NCBI GenBank assembly: GCA_902826455.1
Contig: CADEEV010000010.1
Location: 54,387-118,386 of the forward strand
Source of the DNA: an uncultured Acidobacteriota bacterium
GTDB lineage: Bacteria; Acidobacteriota; Vicinamibacteria; Fen-336
Length of the DNA: 64,000 bases
Direction: 5' to 3'
The notes under the pieces were generated by a model that ran no database searches, was not told where the DNA came from, and saw nothing but the letters and a program-made list of their open reading frames with translations. Below, piece by piece: positions 1 through 7,509 of this stretch. The first letter of the stretch is position 1. Every line of letters starts with the position of its first letter. The position numbers and the translations under genes are program-made.

Positions 1-1
1 C

Positions 2-679
2 TCCTTCAACCTGAAGGACGGCGTCGCGCTCTCGGAGGCCGTGGACGCGGTGCGGCGCGAAGCCGCGGCGCTGCTGCCGGCCACGATCACCACCAGTTTC
101 CAGGGCACGGCCCAGGCGTTCCAGGCCTCGTCGAAGGGCCTCGGCGGCCTGCTCATCCTCGCGATCCTGGTCATCTACATCGTGCTGGGGATCCTCTACG
201 AGAGCTTCATCCACCCGCTCACGATCCTGTCGGGCCTGCCGGCCGCCGGCATCGGCGCGCTCCTCACGCTGATGGCCTTCGGCAAGCCCCTCGACATCTA
301 CGGCTTCGTCGGCGTAATCATGCTGGTCGGCATCGTGAAGAAGAACGCGATCATGATGATCGACTTCGCCCTGGAGGCGCAGCGCAAGGAAGGCAAGAGC
401 CCGGCCGAGGCGATCTACGAAGGCTGCGTGGTGCGCTTCCGGCCGATCATGATGACGACGCTAGCGGCGCTCATGGGCACCCTGCCGATCGCGATCGGGC
501 TGGGCGCCGGCGCCGAAGCGCGGCGCTCCCTGGGCCTCGCGGTCGTGGGCGGGCTGCTGTTCTCGCAACTGCTCACGCTCTACATCACGCCCGTGATCTA
601 CACGGCCCTCGAGGATGCCCGGGCCTGGTTCGGCAAGGGCCGGGGCGGCAAGCCCGAGGCGGCGGCCCAGGCCGCCTAG
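2..679 (+). CDS. RND efflux pump inner-membrane subunit, C-terminal part (5' end outside window)
   Basis: This is the C-terminal 225 residues of an AcrB/MdtB-type hydrophobe/amphiphile RND transporter, which exports drugs or other amphiphiles across the envelope using the proton gradient. The frame is open from base 2, so the gene starts upstream of the window. Visible family signatures are the SFNL...SEAVDAV segment of the periplasmic porter domain, then a run of hydrophobic helices containing [15 protein letters not shown] and [18 protein letters not shown], both diagnostic of HAE-1 family members. The tail after the last helix is short and Ala/Gly-rich. A GTG in this frame at 41 is internal, not the real start. 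The stop overlaps the stop of the convergent msrA by four bases. Substrate cannot be told from this fragment. Confidence 0.93.
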   Translation, partial: SFNLKDGVALSEAVDAVRREAAALLPATITTSFQGTAQAFQASSKGLGGLLILAILVIYIVLGILYESFIHPLTILSGLPAAGIGALLTLMAFGKPLDIYGFVGVIMLVGIVKKNAIMMIDFALEAQRKEGKSPAEAIYEGCVVRFRPIMMTTLAALMGTLPIAIGLGAGAEARRSLGLAVVGGLLFSQLLTLYITPVIYTALEDARAWFGKGRGGKPEAAAQAA

Positions 680-1383
680 GGAGTCGCTCCCACCAGCACC
701 GGCTTCGGCCGGTACGCTCCCGGAAACGCCTGCTTCAGGGCGCGGACCTTGGGCAGGTCGTTGAAGACGATGTAGGGATACGTCGGGTTCCGCTCGAGGA
801 AGTCCTGGTGATAGCCCTCGGCCGGGTAGAACGGCCGCCCGGGCTCCACGGTCGTGACGATCGCCGCGTCGAAGAGCCGCGCCTGGCCGAGCTGGGCGAT
901 GTACGCCCGCGCCACGCGCGCCTGCGCGTCGCTCGTCGGGAAGAGCGCCGAGCGGTACTGCGTGCCGTGGTCCGGGCCCTGGCGTTCGAGTTGGGTCGGG
1001 TCGTGGACGACCGAGAAGAGGATCTGCAGGAGCTGGCCGTAGCTCACGACCCTCGGGTCGAACGTCACCTGCACGGCTTCCGCGTGGCCGGTGCTTCCGC
1101 CGCTGACCGTCTCGTACTCCGCCGTGGCCTGGACGCCGCCGGCGTAGCCCGAGACCGCCCTCGTCACTCCCTGGACGTGCTGGTAGACGCCCTGCACGCC
1201 CCAGAAACAGCCGCCCGCCATGACCGCCACCTCGGAGGTGCGGCCTTCGGCCGCCTCGTCGGCGAGCGGCGGGGGCACGACGAACGCCGTCTCGCGGCCC
1301 GTGGCGCCGGTGAGCACCGCAGAGGCGAGCGCGGCGGCGCTCACGACCCCGAACGCCACCGTCACGCTCGCAATCCTGGACAT
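676..1383 (-). CDS. msrA: Peptide methionine sulfoxide reductase MsrA, exported, single-cysteine
   Basis: Reduces the S-epimer of methionine sulfoxide in proteins. The catalytic motif GGCFWG is present with the nucleophile at Cys59, followed by the GYAGG and GHAEAV segments and the C-terminal [11 protein letters not shown] motif typical of MsrA. The first 30 residues are hydrophobic and Ala-rich, suggesting a signal peptide and a periplasmic enzyme. Cys59 is the only cysteine in the 235-residue protein, so the C-terminal resolving cysteines of E. coli-type MsrA are missing; it may be regenerated directly by a thiol reductant. The gene is convergent with the RND gene and divergent from the YdeI-family gene. 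Confidence 0.93.
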   Translation of the reverse strand: MSRIASVTVAFGVVSAAALASAVLTGATGRETAFVVPPPLADEAAEGRTSEVAVMAGGCFWGVQGVYQHVQGVTRAVSGYAGGVQATAEYETVSGGSTGHAEAVQVTFDPRVVSYGQLLQILFSVVHDPTQLERQGPDHGTQYRSALFPTSDAQARVARAYIAQLGQARLFDAAIVTTVEPGRPFYPAEGYHQDFLERNPTYPYIVFNDLPKVRALKQAFPGAYRPKPVLVGATP

Positions 1384-1462
1384 GATGTCGCTCCGCTATG
1401 GACAACGCCCGCCGCCTCACGGCATTCCCGACCCGAGCCCGCCGCGGTACAGTGTCGGGATC

Positions 1463-2041
1463 GTGGCGACCCCCGACGCGGCCGAGATCCGGGCCTTCAA
1501 GACCGTCAAGGCGTGGGAGGCGTTCCTGTCGAAGCCGGGCACTTTGTCGAAGGGCGTCTGGCTCCGCATCTACAAGAAGGGCTCCGGGGTGCCCTCCATC
1601 ACCTACGCGGAGGCCCTCGACGGCGCCCTGTGCCACGGCTGGATCGACAGCCTGAAGCGGTCCTTCGACGCGAGCTCCTGGATCCAGCGCTTCAGCCCCC
1701 GGAAGCCCCGGAGCCTGTGGTCGAAGATCAACACCGGACATGTCGAGCGCCTGACCCAGGCCGGCCGCATGAAGGCCGGCGGGCTCCGCGAGGTGGAGGC
1801 CGCCAGGAGCGACGGCCGCTGGCAGAAGGCCTACGTCGGCTCCAAGGAGACGGAGATCCCGCAGGATTTCCTGGCCGCCGTCGCGAAGCACAAGACGGCC
1901 AAGGCGTTCTTCGGCACGCTGAACCGCGCCAACATCTACGCGATCGCGTGGCGTCTGCAGACGGCCAAGAAGCCGGAGACCCGGCAGAAGCGCTTCGACG
2001 TGCTCCTCGAGATGCTGAAGGCGGGCCGCAAGATCCACTGA
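1463..2041 (+). CDS. YdeI/OmpD-associated family protein (bacteriocin-protection-like)
   Basis: A roughly 192-residue cytoplasmic protein resembling the YdeI/OmpD-associated family. Family-like segments include the early F..AWEAFLSK, the GVWLRIYKKGSG stretch, ALCHGWIDS and the QRFSPRKPRSLWSKIN segment with regularly spaced basic and aromatic residues; the C-terminus carries the AFFGTLNRANIYAIAWRLQTA helix usual in these proteins. In-frame codons upstream extend antisense to msrA and read as low-complexity sequence, so I chose the GTG at 1463, where similarity begins. Members have been linked to antimicrobial peptide or bacteriocin tolerance, but the biochemical activity is not established. 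No operon partner is clear apart from the tiny downstream gene. Confidence 0.8.
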   Translation: MATPDAAEIRAFKTVKAWEAFLSKPGTLSKGVWLRIYKKGSGVPSITYAEALDGALCHGWIDSLKRSFDASSWIQRFSPRKPRSLWSKINTGHVERLTQAGRMKAGGLREVEAARSDGRWQKAYVGSKETEIPQDFLAAVAKHKTAKAFFGTLNRANIYAIAWRLQTAKKPETRQKRFDVLLEMLKAGRKIH

Positions 2042-2052
2042 GGGAAGAGCCC

Positions 2053-2187
2053 ATGGCCCAGCGCGCCGTCGACAACGCGATCACGCCCCGCTGTCCCGCC
2101 TGTCACCTGCTCGTGACCTTCCAGGGCGAAGGCCTCATCCTCGACCGCCGCACTCGGTCCCAGCCGGAGCGGCCGCCCGCCCACTAG
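2053..2187 (+). CDS. Truncated small zinc-ribbon protein, paralogue of the pair near 18.2-18.7 kb
   Basis: A 44-residue ORF just downstream of the YdeI-family gene, preceded by GGGAAGAG eight bases before the ATG. It contains one CPAC knuckle followed by a G-E-G-L-I-L-D-R-R motif. The same ending (GPGLLVDRRR, GPGLIVDRRS) closes the two small proteins at 18197-18424 and 18484-18681, which have two CxxC knuckles each. Here only one knuckle remains, so it cannot form a four-cysteine zinc site alone. It may be a decayed copy, a dimerising single-knuckle form, or not expressed. Function is unknown. Confidence 0.5.
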   Translation: MAQRAVDNAITPRCPACHLLVTFQGEGLILDRRTRSQPERPPAH

Positions 2188-2336
2188 CGGCGGCGGCCCG
2201 CTTCGGGGTCGTTTTCCGCTTGACACATACTGTATCGTTTTGACTCTCTAGCTGTCAGCCTTGGTCCGGATCCCGTTCCTGCGCATTCGCACGTGCTCGA
2301 GGAATGCGCGGAGCGTTGCGGCTGCAGGAGGGTGTC

Positions 2337-3539
2337 ATGCGAGTGCCGTCGCGCCGGCCTGTCGTGCCGCTCGTCGCTCTCTTCGCCGTCGTCGCCGCGG
2401 GCTGTGCGTATCGCAGGACCTGCATCCGGCCCGAAGACCCGACGGCGCCGTCTCGAGAAGCGGTCTACGTCAAGTTCCTCGGTGTCGGCGGATTCCTCAT
2501 CCGGCTCGGCGACGATGCGATCCTGACGGCGCCGCTCTACACGAACCCGACGATCGGCGAGATCGCGCTCCAGAAGGTCCACCCCGACCATCGGCTGATC
2601 GAAGCGCTCCTGCCGCCCGTCGACGACGTCGAGGCGATCCTCTCCGGGCATTCCCACTTCGACCACCTGATGGACGTGCCGTACGTCGCGGTTCACCGGG
2701 CGCAGCGGGCGGTGATCTACGGCAACGACGAGATGCCCAAGCTGCTCGGGTCCCTGGCCACGCCGAAGGGCCCGCTCGAGAACCGGCTAGTGAGCCTCGA
2801 GACGCTCGCCAGGGACAAGGTCGAGTCCCTGCGCTGTCTGGCCGACTGCACGAACGTCCAGGCCTACACGCAGGTCGGCAACGTGCGGATCTGGCCGATC
2901 GTTTCCGAGCACTCGCCCCAGTTCAAGGTCTCGATCCCATTCGTCGGACGCCTGCCGGACGTGCACCTCTGGCGGGGCACGCTGATGGAGCCGCCCGGCA
3001 GGCTGCCCGACAGCGTGAGCGGCTGGGTGGAGGGCACGGCGCTCGCCTATCTGATCGACTTCATGGACGGCGATCGCGTCGCCTTCCGCGTGTACTACCA
3101 GGACTCGGGCACGCGCGACCCCTACGGATTTCCCCCGAAGTGCCTGCTGAAGCAGAAGGCGGTCGATCTCGCGCTCCTCTGTGCCGGCGGGACCGACTTC
3201 GAGGAGTCCCACCCCGGCGCGATCGTCGAGGAGCTGAAGCCGCGACACGTCATCGCGGGGCACTGGGAGAGCTTCCTCAATCCCCGCACGCTTCCTCTTC
3301 CCAACCCGCGATGGTCCCCGAAAGACGGCCAGTGCAAGCGCTTCGACGAGGCCGAGGAACGCATCGAGGGCATTCCGTTCACCAAGCCCCGCAACTTCGC
3401 CAAGCGACTTCGCAAGGCGCTCCCACCCGGAGGCGCGTACTCGATGCCCTGCCCCGATGCCTGGACCCAATTTGCGAAGGACGGCGACCACTGGTCGCTC
3501 CAGAGCTGGAGTGAAGAGTGGACACCGGGCAAGAAATGA
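2337..3539 (+). CDS. MBL-fold metallohydrolase lipoprotein
   Basis: A 400-residue protein starting at the ATG at 2337 with a lipoprotein signal peptide (hydrophobic core, then V-A-A-G-Cys23), so it is probably anchored in an envelope membrane. The metallo-beta-lactamase signature H-S-H-F-D-H is at residues 105-110 after strands reading VYVKFLGVGGFLIRLGDDAILTAP, the layout of UlaG/NAPE-PLD-like hydrolases; a later AGHWESF segment may supply another ligand. An in-frame codon at 2304 adds residues ahead of a clear signal peptide, so I rejected it. It overlaps the next gene by four bases (ATGA), which suggests translational coupling with the phospholipase C-like gene. The substrate is unknown; a phosphodiester lipid is plausible because of the neighbour. 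Confidence 0.85.
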   Translation: MRVPSRRPVVPLVALFAVVAAGCAYRRTCIRPEDPTAPSREAVYVKFLGVGGFLIRLGDDAILTAPLYTNPTIGEIALQKVHPDHRLIEALLPPVDDVEAILSGHSHFDHLMDVPYVAVHRAQRAVIYGNDEMPKLLGSLATPKGPLENRLVSLETLARDKVESLRCLADCTNVQAYTQVGNVRIWPIVSEHSPQFKVSIPFVGRLPDVHLWRGTLMEPPGRLPDSVSGWVEGTALAYLIDFMDGDRVAFRVYYQDSGTRDPYGFPPKCLLKQKAVDLALLCAGGTDFEESHPGAIVEELKPRHVIAGHWESFLNPRTLPLPNPRWSPKDGQCKRFDEAEERIEGIPFTKPRNFAKRLRKALPPGGAYSMPCPDAWTQFAKDGDHWSLQSWSEEWTPGKK

Positions 3540-5014
3540 CACGCGATCCTCGGCCCATCGCTCGACTCGCGTGGCTCGCGCTCGTCTCCTGCCTCACGAT
3601 GGCAGGCACCGCCCACGCCTTCGAGTTCGACGAGCACTGCCAGGTCTCCAACGACGCCCTGCGCATCGCCACGTCGTACGCGGAGCGGACTTCGTCCAAG
3701 TCTCAGTATCCCCTGACTGCGGAAGAGATCGCGGGCCTCCGGGGCCGCACGCTGGGTTGCGGGCGAGAGGGCCCCACGAGCTACGGCGAGTGGGTCGCGC
3801 TCGTCGACAACGCCACGTCGCCCTCGGACTTCTACGCCGGTCCTCGCGAGAGCCTCTCGAGCGACCCCGTGCTCAAGGGCCTGATCAACGACAAAGCCCT
3901 CCGCCAGCTGCGGCGCAACTTCGTCATGGGTCTGTTCGCCGCCCACCTCAACGTCGACCACTTCCAGGACCGCGGCCTGTTCGCGTTCGTCTCCTGGCAT
4001 CGGGAGGCGGTGGCGCTGGCGGCTGGCGGCAACCTCTGGTCCGCCCTGCTCGTGAACGCCTTCGGCGACCACCTGCTCCAGGACAGCTTCGCGCCGGGAC
4101 ACCTGAGGACGCCGCGGCGCGAGCTCCACGACGCCGCGGCCGTGGCCATGCACGACTACTACAACCGGTATGGCGCCGAGTACCAGATCACGGCGCCGCA
4201 GGAGCTCGCCGAGCTGGTATCGGTCGAAGAAAGGCGCGCTGCTCCAGACCTGTTCGCTGGCGTGAACGGCTCGCTCGCCGAGTACCTGCGCGCGCACTCA
4301 CGGATCCTGATGAAGGGCGACGGACGGCTCCACGAGAGTTGCGATCAGCAGATCGTGATGGCACTGACGGTGGCCCGATCGATCGCCGACATCCTCGAGT
4401 CCTATCAGGGGCGCGTCAGCGTCAATTCCTTCTCGACGTTCACCTGGAAGGGATACCACCGAGAGCCGTCGAAGACCGGCACGCTCTTCACTCCGCGCGC
4501 GGGAACGAGGTTTGGCGAGTTCGAGTCCCGTGCGGCCCCTGGACCCTTGCGCCTCAACCCGGCGTTCGCGCTGAACCTCGGCGCCGAGTCCTTCTTCGGC
4601 GCCCCGATCGGTTCCCGGTGGAACGTCGGTCCCGAGATCATGATTGGCGGATCTCCGGGCCGGGCCTGGGTCGACGACGTGTTGACGCCTCCCCAGTTCG
4701 GCCTGCTCGCCGGCTACACGTACTCCCACGCGCAGGACCTGACGAGCCACGCGGCGACGATGCGGGTCGTGGTGCCGATGACGCGTCTGGACCTCCAAGT
4801 AAGCGCCATCGGCAAGCACACCTGGTACCGCAGCGATGAGGCCAACCAGGCGAAGTGGGGATTCGGTGGCCGATTCGAGATGGGCTTCGGCATGGTCTTC
4901 GTCGGTGTCGGCGTCGAGCGGCAATACCTGTTCGTCGGCGGCCGTCTTCGGCCACGGACGGCGACCACCGTGAACCTCAGCCTGGTCGGGCGGGGGACTT
5001 GGTTGGGCTTCTGA
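3536..5014 (+). CDS. Secreted zinc-dependent phospholipase C/nuclease-like protein with C-terminal barrel-like region
   Basis: A 492-residue exported protein; the signal peptide probably ends at A-H-A after residue 28. The first half is helical and carries the zinc-site hallmark of the phospholipase C / S1-P1 nuclease fold: a conserved helix with H137 and D141-H142, then F-G-D-H-L-L-Q-D-S-F-A-P-G-H (D178, H179, D183, H189). The second half (about 330-492) is rich in alternating hydrophobic/aromatic residues and Gly and resembles a small outer-membrane barrel or beta-sandwich; it ends RGTWLGF. I chose the ATG at 3536 over 3518 because it directly precedes the signal peptide and overlaps the upstream stop. 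Whether it hydrolyses phospholipid or nucleic acid is not decidable here. Confidence 0.75.
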   Translation: MTRDPRPIARLAWLALVSCLTMAGTAHAFEFDEHCQVSNDALRIATSYAERTSSKSQYPLTAEEIAGLRGRTLGCGREGPTSYGEWVALVDNATSPSDFYAGPRESLSSDPVLKGLINDKALRQLRRNFVMGLFAAHLNVDHFQDRGLFAFVSWHREAVALAAGGNLWSALLVNAFGDHLLQDSFAPGHLRTPRRELHDAAAVAMHDYYNRYGAEYQITAPQELAELVSVEERRAAPDLFAGVNGSLAEYLRAHSRILMKGDGRLHESCDQQIVMALTVARSIADILESYQGRVSVNSFSTFTWKGYHREPSKTGTLFTPRAGTRFGEFESRAAPGPLRLNPAFALNLGAESFFGAPIGSRWNVGPEIMIGGSPGRAWVDDVLTPPQFGLLAGYTYSHAQDLTSHAATMRVVVPMTRLDLQVSAIGKHTWYRSDEANQAKWGFGGRFEMGFGMVFVGVGVERQYLFVGGRLRPRTATTVNLSLVGRGTWLGF

Positions 5015-5024
5015 GGAGGTAGAG

Positions 5025-6653
5025 ATGACTGGAGCACTGTTCTTCGCTGCGATGGTCCTCGCCCAGGCGCAGATGCCGGCCAAGTCCCTGGAGGCCGAGG
5101 GCACTCCGTGTGAGACGCTCCAGAAGCAGATCGACGACAAGGTGCGCTGGTGCGGGTCGGACAAGGTTCCCTTGGCCGAGATCGCGAGACGGTTTGCCCC
5201 CATCCTCTGGTTCTCGCCGAACGAGCCGTTGCTCGCAGCGAATCCCAGAGCGATCGAGGCCGCCTGGAAGGACGCCGCCAGTCCCGGCAAGCGATCCTGC
5301 AGTCTAGAGAACATCCCTGGCACCGGCACGATCAGCATCCCGCATCGGCTGCCTGGTGATGATGGACGCGCGGACGGGAAGGACCCCGCCGTCTACTACC
5401 AGCTCGTCGAGTTCGATCGTGGCCCGCAGCCGTTCGCCGGGAACGCCGCCGACGAGCTCGTCGACCTCACGGCAGTGCGACAGCTTCACCTGCGCTTCTT
5501 CTTCTACTACCTCTGCGACATCGGAACCAATGCCCACGCGGACGATCTCGAGGCGACTCAGTTCACCTTGGATGTCGTCGACGAGGGCAAGGACTGCCGG
5601 CGCCTGGAGGTGAACAAGATCACCGGATTCGCCCATGGACTCGAGTGGGTCTACAACACTCTCGAGGTCGAAGGTCGGGCGCGCCGCAAGGATCCCAACA
5701 AAGCCCGCCTCCTCAAGGCAAGTGATCTCCTCTTGCCGGCGACGGTTCTCGTGGAGGAAGGCAAGCACGCGAGCAGCCCCGACCGCAACGGCGATGGCGC
5801 GTTCACGCCGGGGTACGACGTGAACAAGAACGTCGCCGAAGCCTGGGGCGTGCGCGACAACTTCGGCTCAGGACTTGTCGTGACGCGATATCACGCGGAA
5901 GACACGAAGGATCGGGTCGCCAAGCATCGGATCTTTCCCGCCGGAATCAGCCAGGACGATCCCTTGCACGACTACTACACCCAGTGCTCGTCGCCGAAAG
6001 AGTCTTGGGATGCCGGGGAGCCGACCTACGACCTCCTCTCGGCCCGCCTGAGCAAGGCGAAGGAGAAGGCGCATGGACTCGGCGACGGCGACTTCGGGGA
6101 CGACCCGAATCGTCATAGCTGGGCCCGGGAGAAGTTCAGCATGATGGTGCATCGCGCCTCGATCACGGCGCGCTGGGACCAGCCCGAGAAGTTCGCCGTC
6201 GGCGATCGTCACCGGGGCGTGCGCGCCCGCTGGCCGAACCAACTGACCCTGACGTTGCCCGGCTTCCACCCGGGTCCCATACCCGTGTGGCTTGCGGCCA
6301 GAGGCACCTTCAACATCGATCGCACGCTGGACAGGCCGAACCGGTTCCAACAGGTCGACGTGCTCCTCATGCCATCGGCAGCGCGTTGGTTCGACCCTTA
6401 CGTTTCCCTGTGGGGCTACACGAACGGCGAGAACGCGCAGATGCTCCCCGAGATCGGCTACCGCATCCGGCTCGTCTCCAAGGAGCCCCCGTTCCGCTTC
6501 CCACGGCCGCTGGCCCGCGTGGTTCCCCTGTTGGGTCTGCGGGTCGGACTTCGCTTGCCGCCCCTGCAGCGCATCCTCGGCATCGACAAGCCGAGCCAGG
6601 ATGGTGCGCGTGCCGTGAGGCTCGTCGTGGAGTTCGGAGGCGGCGCCTTCTAG
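5025..6653 (+). CDS. Large secreted protein of unknown function, possibly Vps62-like
   Basis: A 542-residue protein preceded by a strong ribosome-binding site (GAGGAGG) ten bases after the upstream stop. The N-terminus (MTGALFFAAMVLAQAQ) is a short hydrophobic export signal. RRFAPILWFSPNEPLL near residue 60, a central HADDLEATQF segment and VEEGKHAS recall Vps62/DUF946-type proteins, but I hold this only loosely. Around residues 249-261 there is a D-R-N-G-D-G-A-F-T-P-G-Y-D stretch resembling a calcium-binding DxNxDG loop. The C-terminal 150 residues look beta-rich. It lies in the same run as the MBL lipoprotein and phospholipase C-like gene, so a shared extracytoplasmic role is likely. Confidence 0.55.
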   Translation: MTGALFFAAMVLAQAQMPAKSLEAEGTPCETLQKQIDDKVRWCGSDKVPLAEIARRFAPILWFSPNEPLLAANPRAIEAAWKDAASPGKRSCSLENIPGTGTISIPHRLPGDDGRADGKDPAVYYQLVEFDRGPQPFAGNAADELVDLTAVRQLHLRFFFYYLCDIGTNAHADDLEATQFTLDVVDEGKDCRRLEVNKITGFAHGLEWVYNTLEVEGRARRKDPNKARLLKASDLLLPATVLVEEGKHASSPDRNGDGAFTPGYDVNKNVAEAWGVRDNFGSGLVVTRYHAEDTKDRVAKHRIFPAGISQDDPLHDYYTQCSSPKESWDAGEPTYDLLSARLSKAKEKAHGLGDGDFGDDPNRHSWAREKFSMMVHRASITARWDQPEKFAVGDRHRGVRARWPNQLTLTLPGFHPGPIPVWLAARGTFNIDRTLDRPNRFQQVDVLLMPSAARWFDPYVSLWGYTNGENAQMLPEIGYRIRLVSKEPPFRFPRPLARVVPLLGLRVGLRLPPLQRILGIDKPSQDGARAVRLVVEFGGGAF

Positions 6654-6677
6654 GGGCAGAACCCAGAGGCTCGAAGA

Positions 6678-7142
6678 GTGTCCGAACTCGACGCAGACGA
6701 CGACCCCTCCGCGACCATCTTGCGGAACCTCGGCTGGACGTGTGTCCTGATTTCGTTACTGCTCTTCCTGTTCGTGGCCTTCAACGCCGAGCGGAACGCG
6801 CTCCGAGGCCTTGACCCGGCCCGGCCGGCCTGGCTCGTGGCTGCCGGTATCGCGATCGGTGTCGGAGTCGTCCTTCGTGACGGCTATGCGGCTGCCCTGT
6901 TAGCACTCGCATCGGGCGCCGTTGCCAGCTTCCTGGGCTGGCAGCTTCTTCGGGACGTTCATCGCCTGCAGTCGGCTCCTCCGGCCGTCGTGTTGCCCGG
7001 CATTCTGATGGCGATGCTCTTCTTGATCCCCACGGCCATCGTGGCCTTGAAGTGGCGGCTCTTGTTGTGGCGGTTGGAGTGGGTCCCCGGACGATCACGC
7101 GGGAGCGATGCGGAGAGACGCAGTAGGCGACCCTGCCCGTAG
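6678..7142 (+). CDS. Small integral membrane protein of unknown function
   Basis: A 154-residue protein starting at GTG with GAGG nine bases upstream. Hydropathy by eye gives four membrane segments, around residues 18-36, 50-66, 69-88 and 106-124, followed by a basic, Arg-rich cytoplasmic-like tail. There is no recognisable catalytic motif. It is the last gene of the run beginning at 2337 and is followed by about 150 bases without a gene before the two tRNA genes. It may anchor or export the neighbouring secreted proteins, but nothing in the sequence shows that. Confidence 0.6.
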   Translation: MSELDADDDPSATILRNLGWTCVLISLLLFLFVAFNAERNALRGLDPARPAWLVAAGIAIGVGVVLRDGYAAALLALASGAVASFLGWQLLRDVHRLQSAPPAVVLPGILMAMLFLIPTAIVALKWRLLLWRLEWVPGRSRGSDAERRSRRPCP

Positions 7143-7289
7143 AAGTGCTCGGGCGTGGAACGACGACCGACGCGCAGTACAGGATCCCGACTACGATCCG
7201 GACGCTCATGCGGTCCTGCCGACCGTAGCCAGGGACATGGCTGGAAGTCCTGGCCGGATTCGGGGTGCTCGCGCACGGGCTGGAAAAAT

Positions 7290-7368
7290 TGGGGTGGATG
7301 ACGGGACTCGAACCCGCGGCCTCCAGGGCCACAACCTGGCGCTCTAACCAGACTGAGCTACACCCACC
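7290..7368 (-). tRNA. tRNA-His (anticodon GTG)
   Basis: The minus strand folds as a full cloverleaf. The acceptor GTGGGTG pairs with CATCCAC, a TAGCTCAG D-arm follows, the anticodon stem CCAGG encloses a loop with GTG, and the T-arm is GCGGG-TTCGAGT-CCCGT. The extra G at -1 opposite a C73 discriminator is the histidine identity element. The CCA end is encoded in the genome. It lies 16 bases downstream of tRNA-Arg on the same strand, so the two are probably cotranscribed. Confidence 0.97.
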
Positions 7369-7384
7369 ACTGTCCTGCAGGCTG

Positions 7385-7461
7385 TGGCGCGCCTGAAGGG
7401 ATTCGAACCCCTGACCAACAGCTTAGAAGGCTGCCGCTCTATCCATCTGAGCTACAGGCGC
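7385..7461 (-). tRNA. tRNA-Arg (anticodon TCT)
   Basis: Minus-strand cloverleaf with acceptor GCGCCTG pairing with CAGGCGC, anticodon stem GCAGC/GCTGT around a loop CTTCTAA (anticodon TCT, reading AGA/AGG), and a T-arm with GGTTCGAATCC. CCA is encoded. A TACACT hexamer on the minus strand (7473-7478) sits at the right distance for a -10 element, but no good -35 is visible. It precedes tRNA-His in transcription order. Confidence 0.97.
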
Positions 7462-7509
7462 CGAACGCACGGAGTGTAGCACGACAAGCCGCATGGTAGG
7501 CTCCCGGCC

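Noticed and set aside
461..2038. Long minus-strand open frame (525 codons) over the RND, msrA and YdeI genes
   Set aside because: Its translation is Arg/Gly/Pro-rich low complexity and it lies antisense to or in another frame of three well-supported genes; GC-rich DNA yields such frames by chance.
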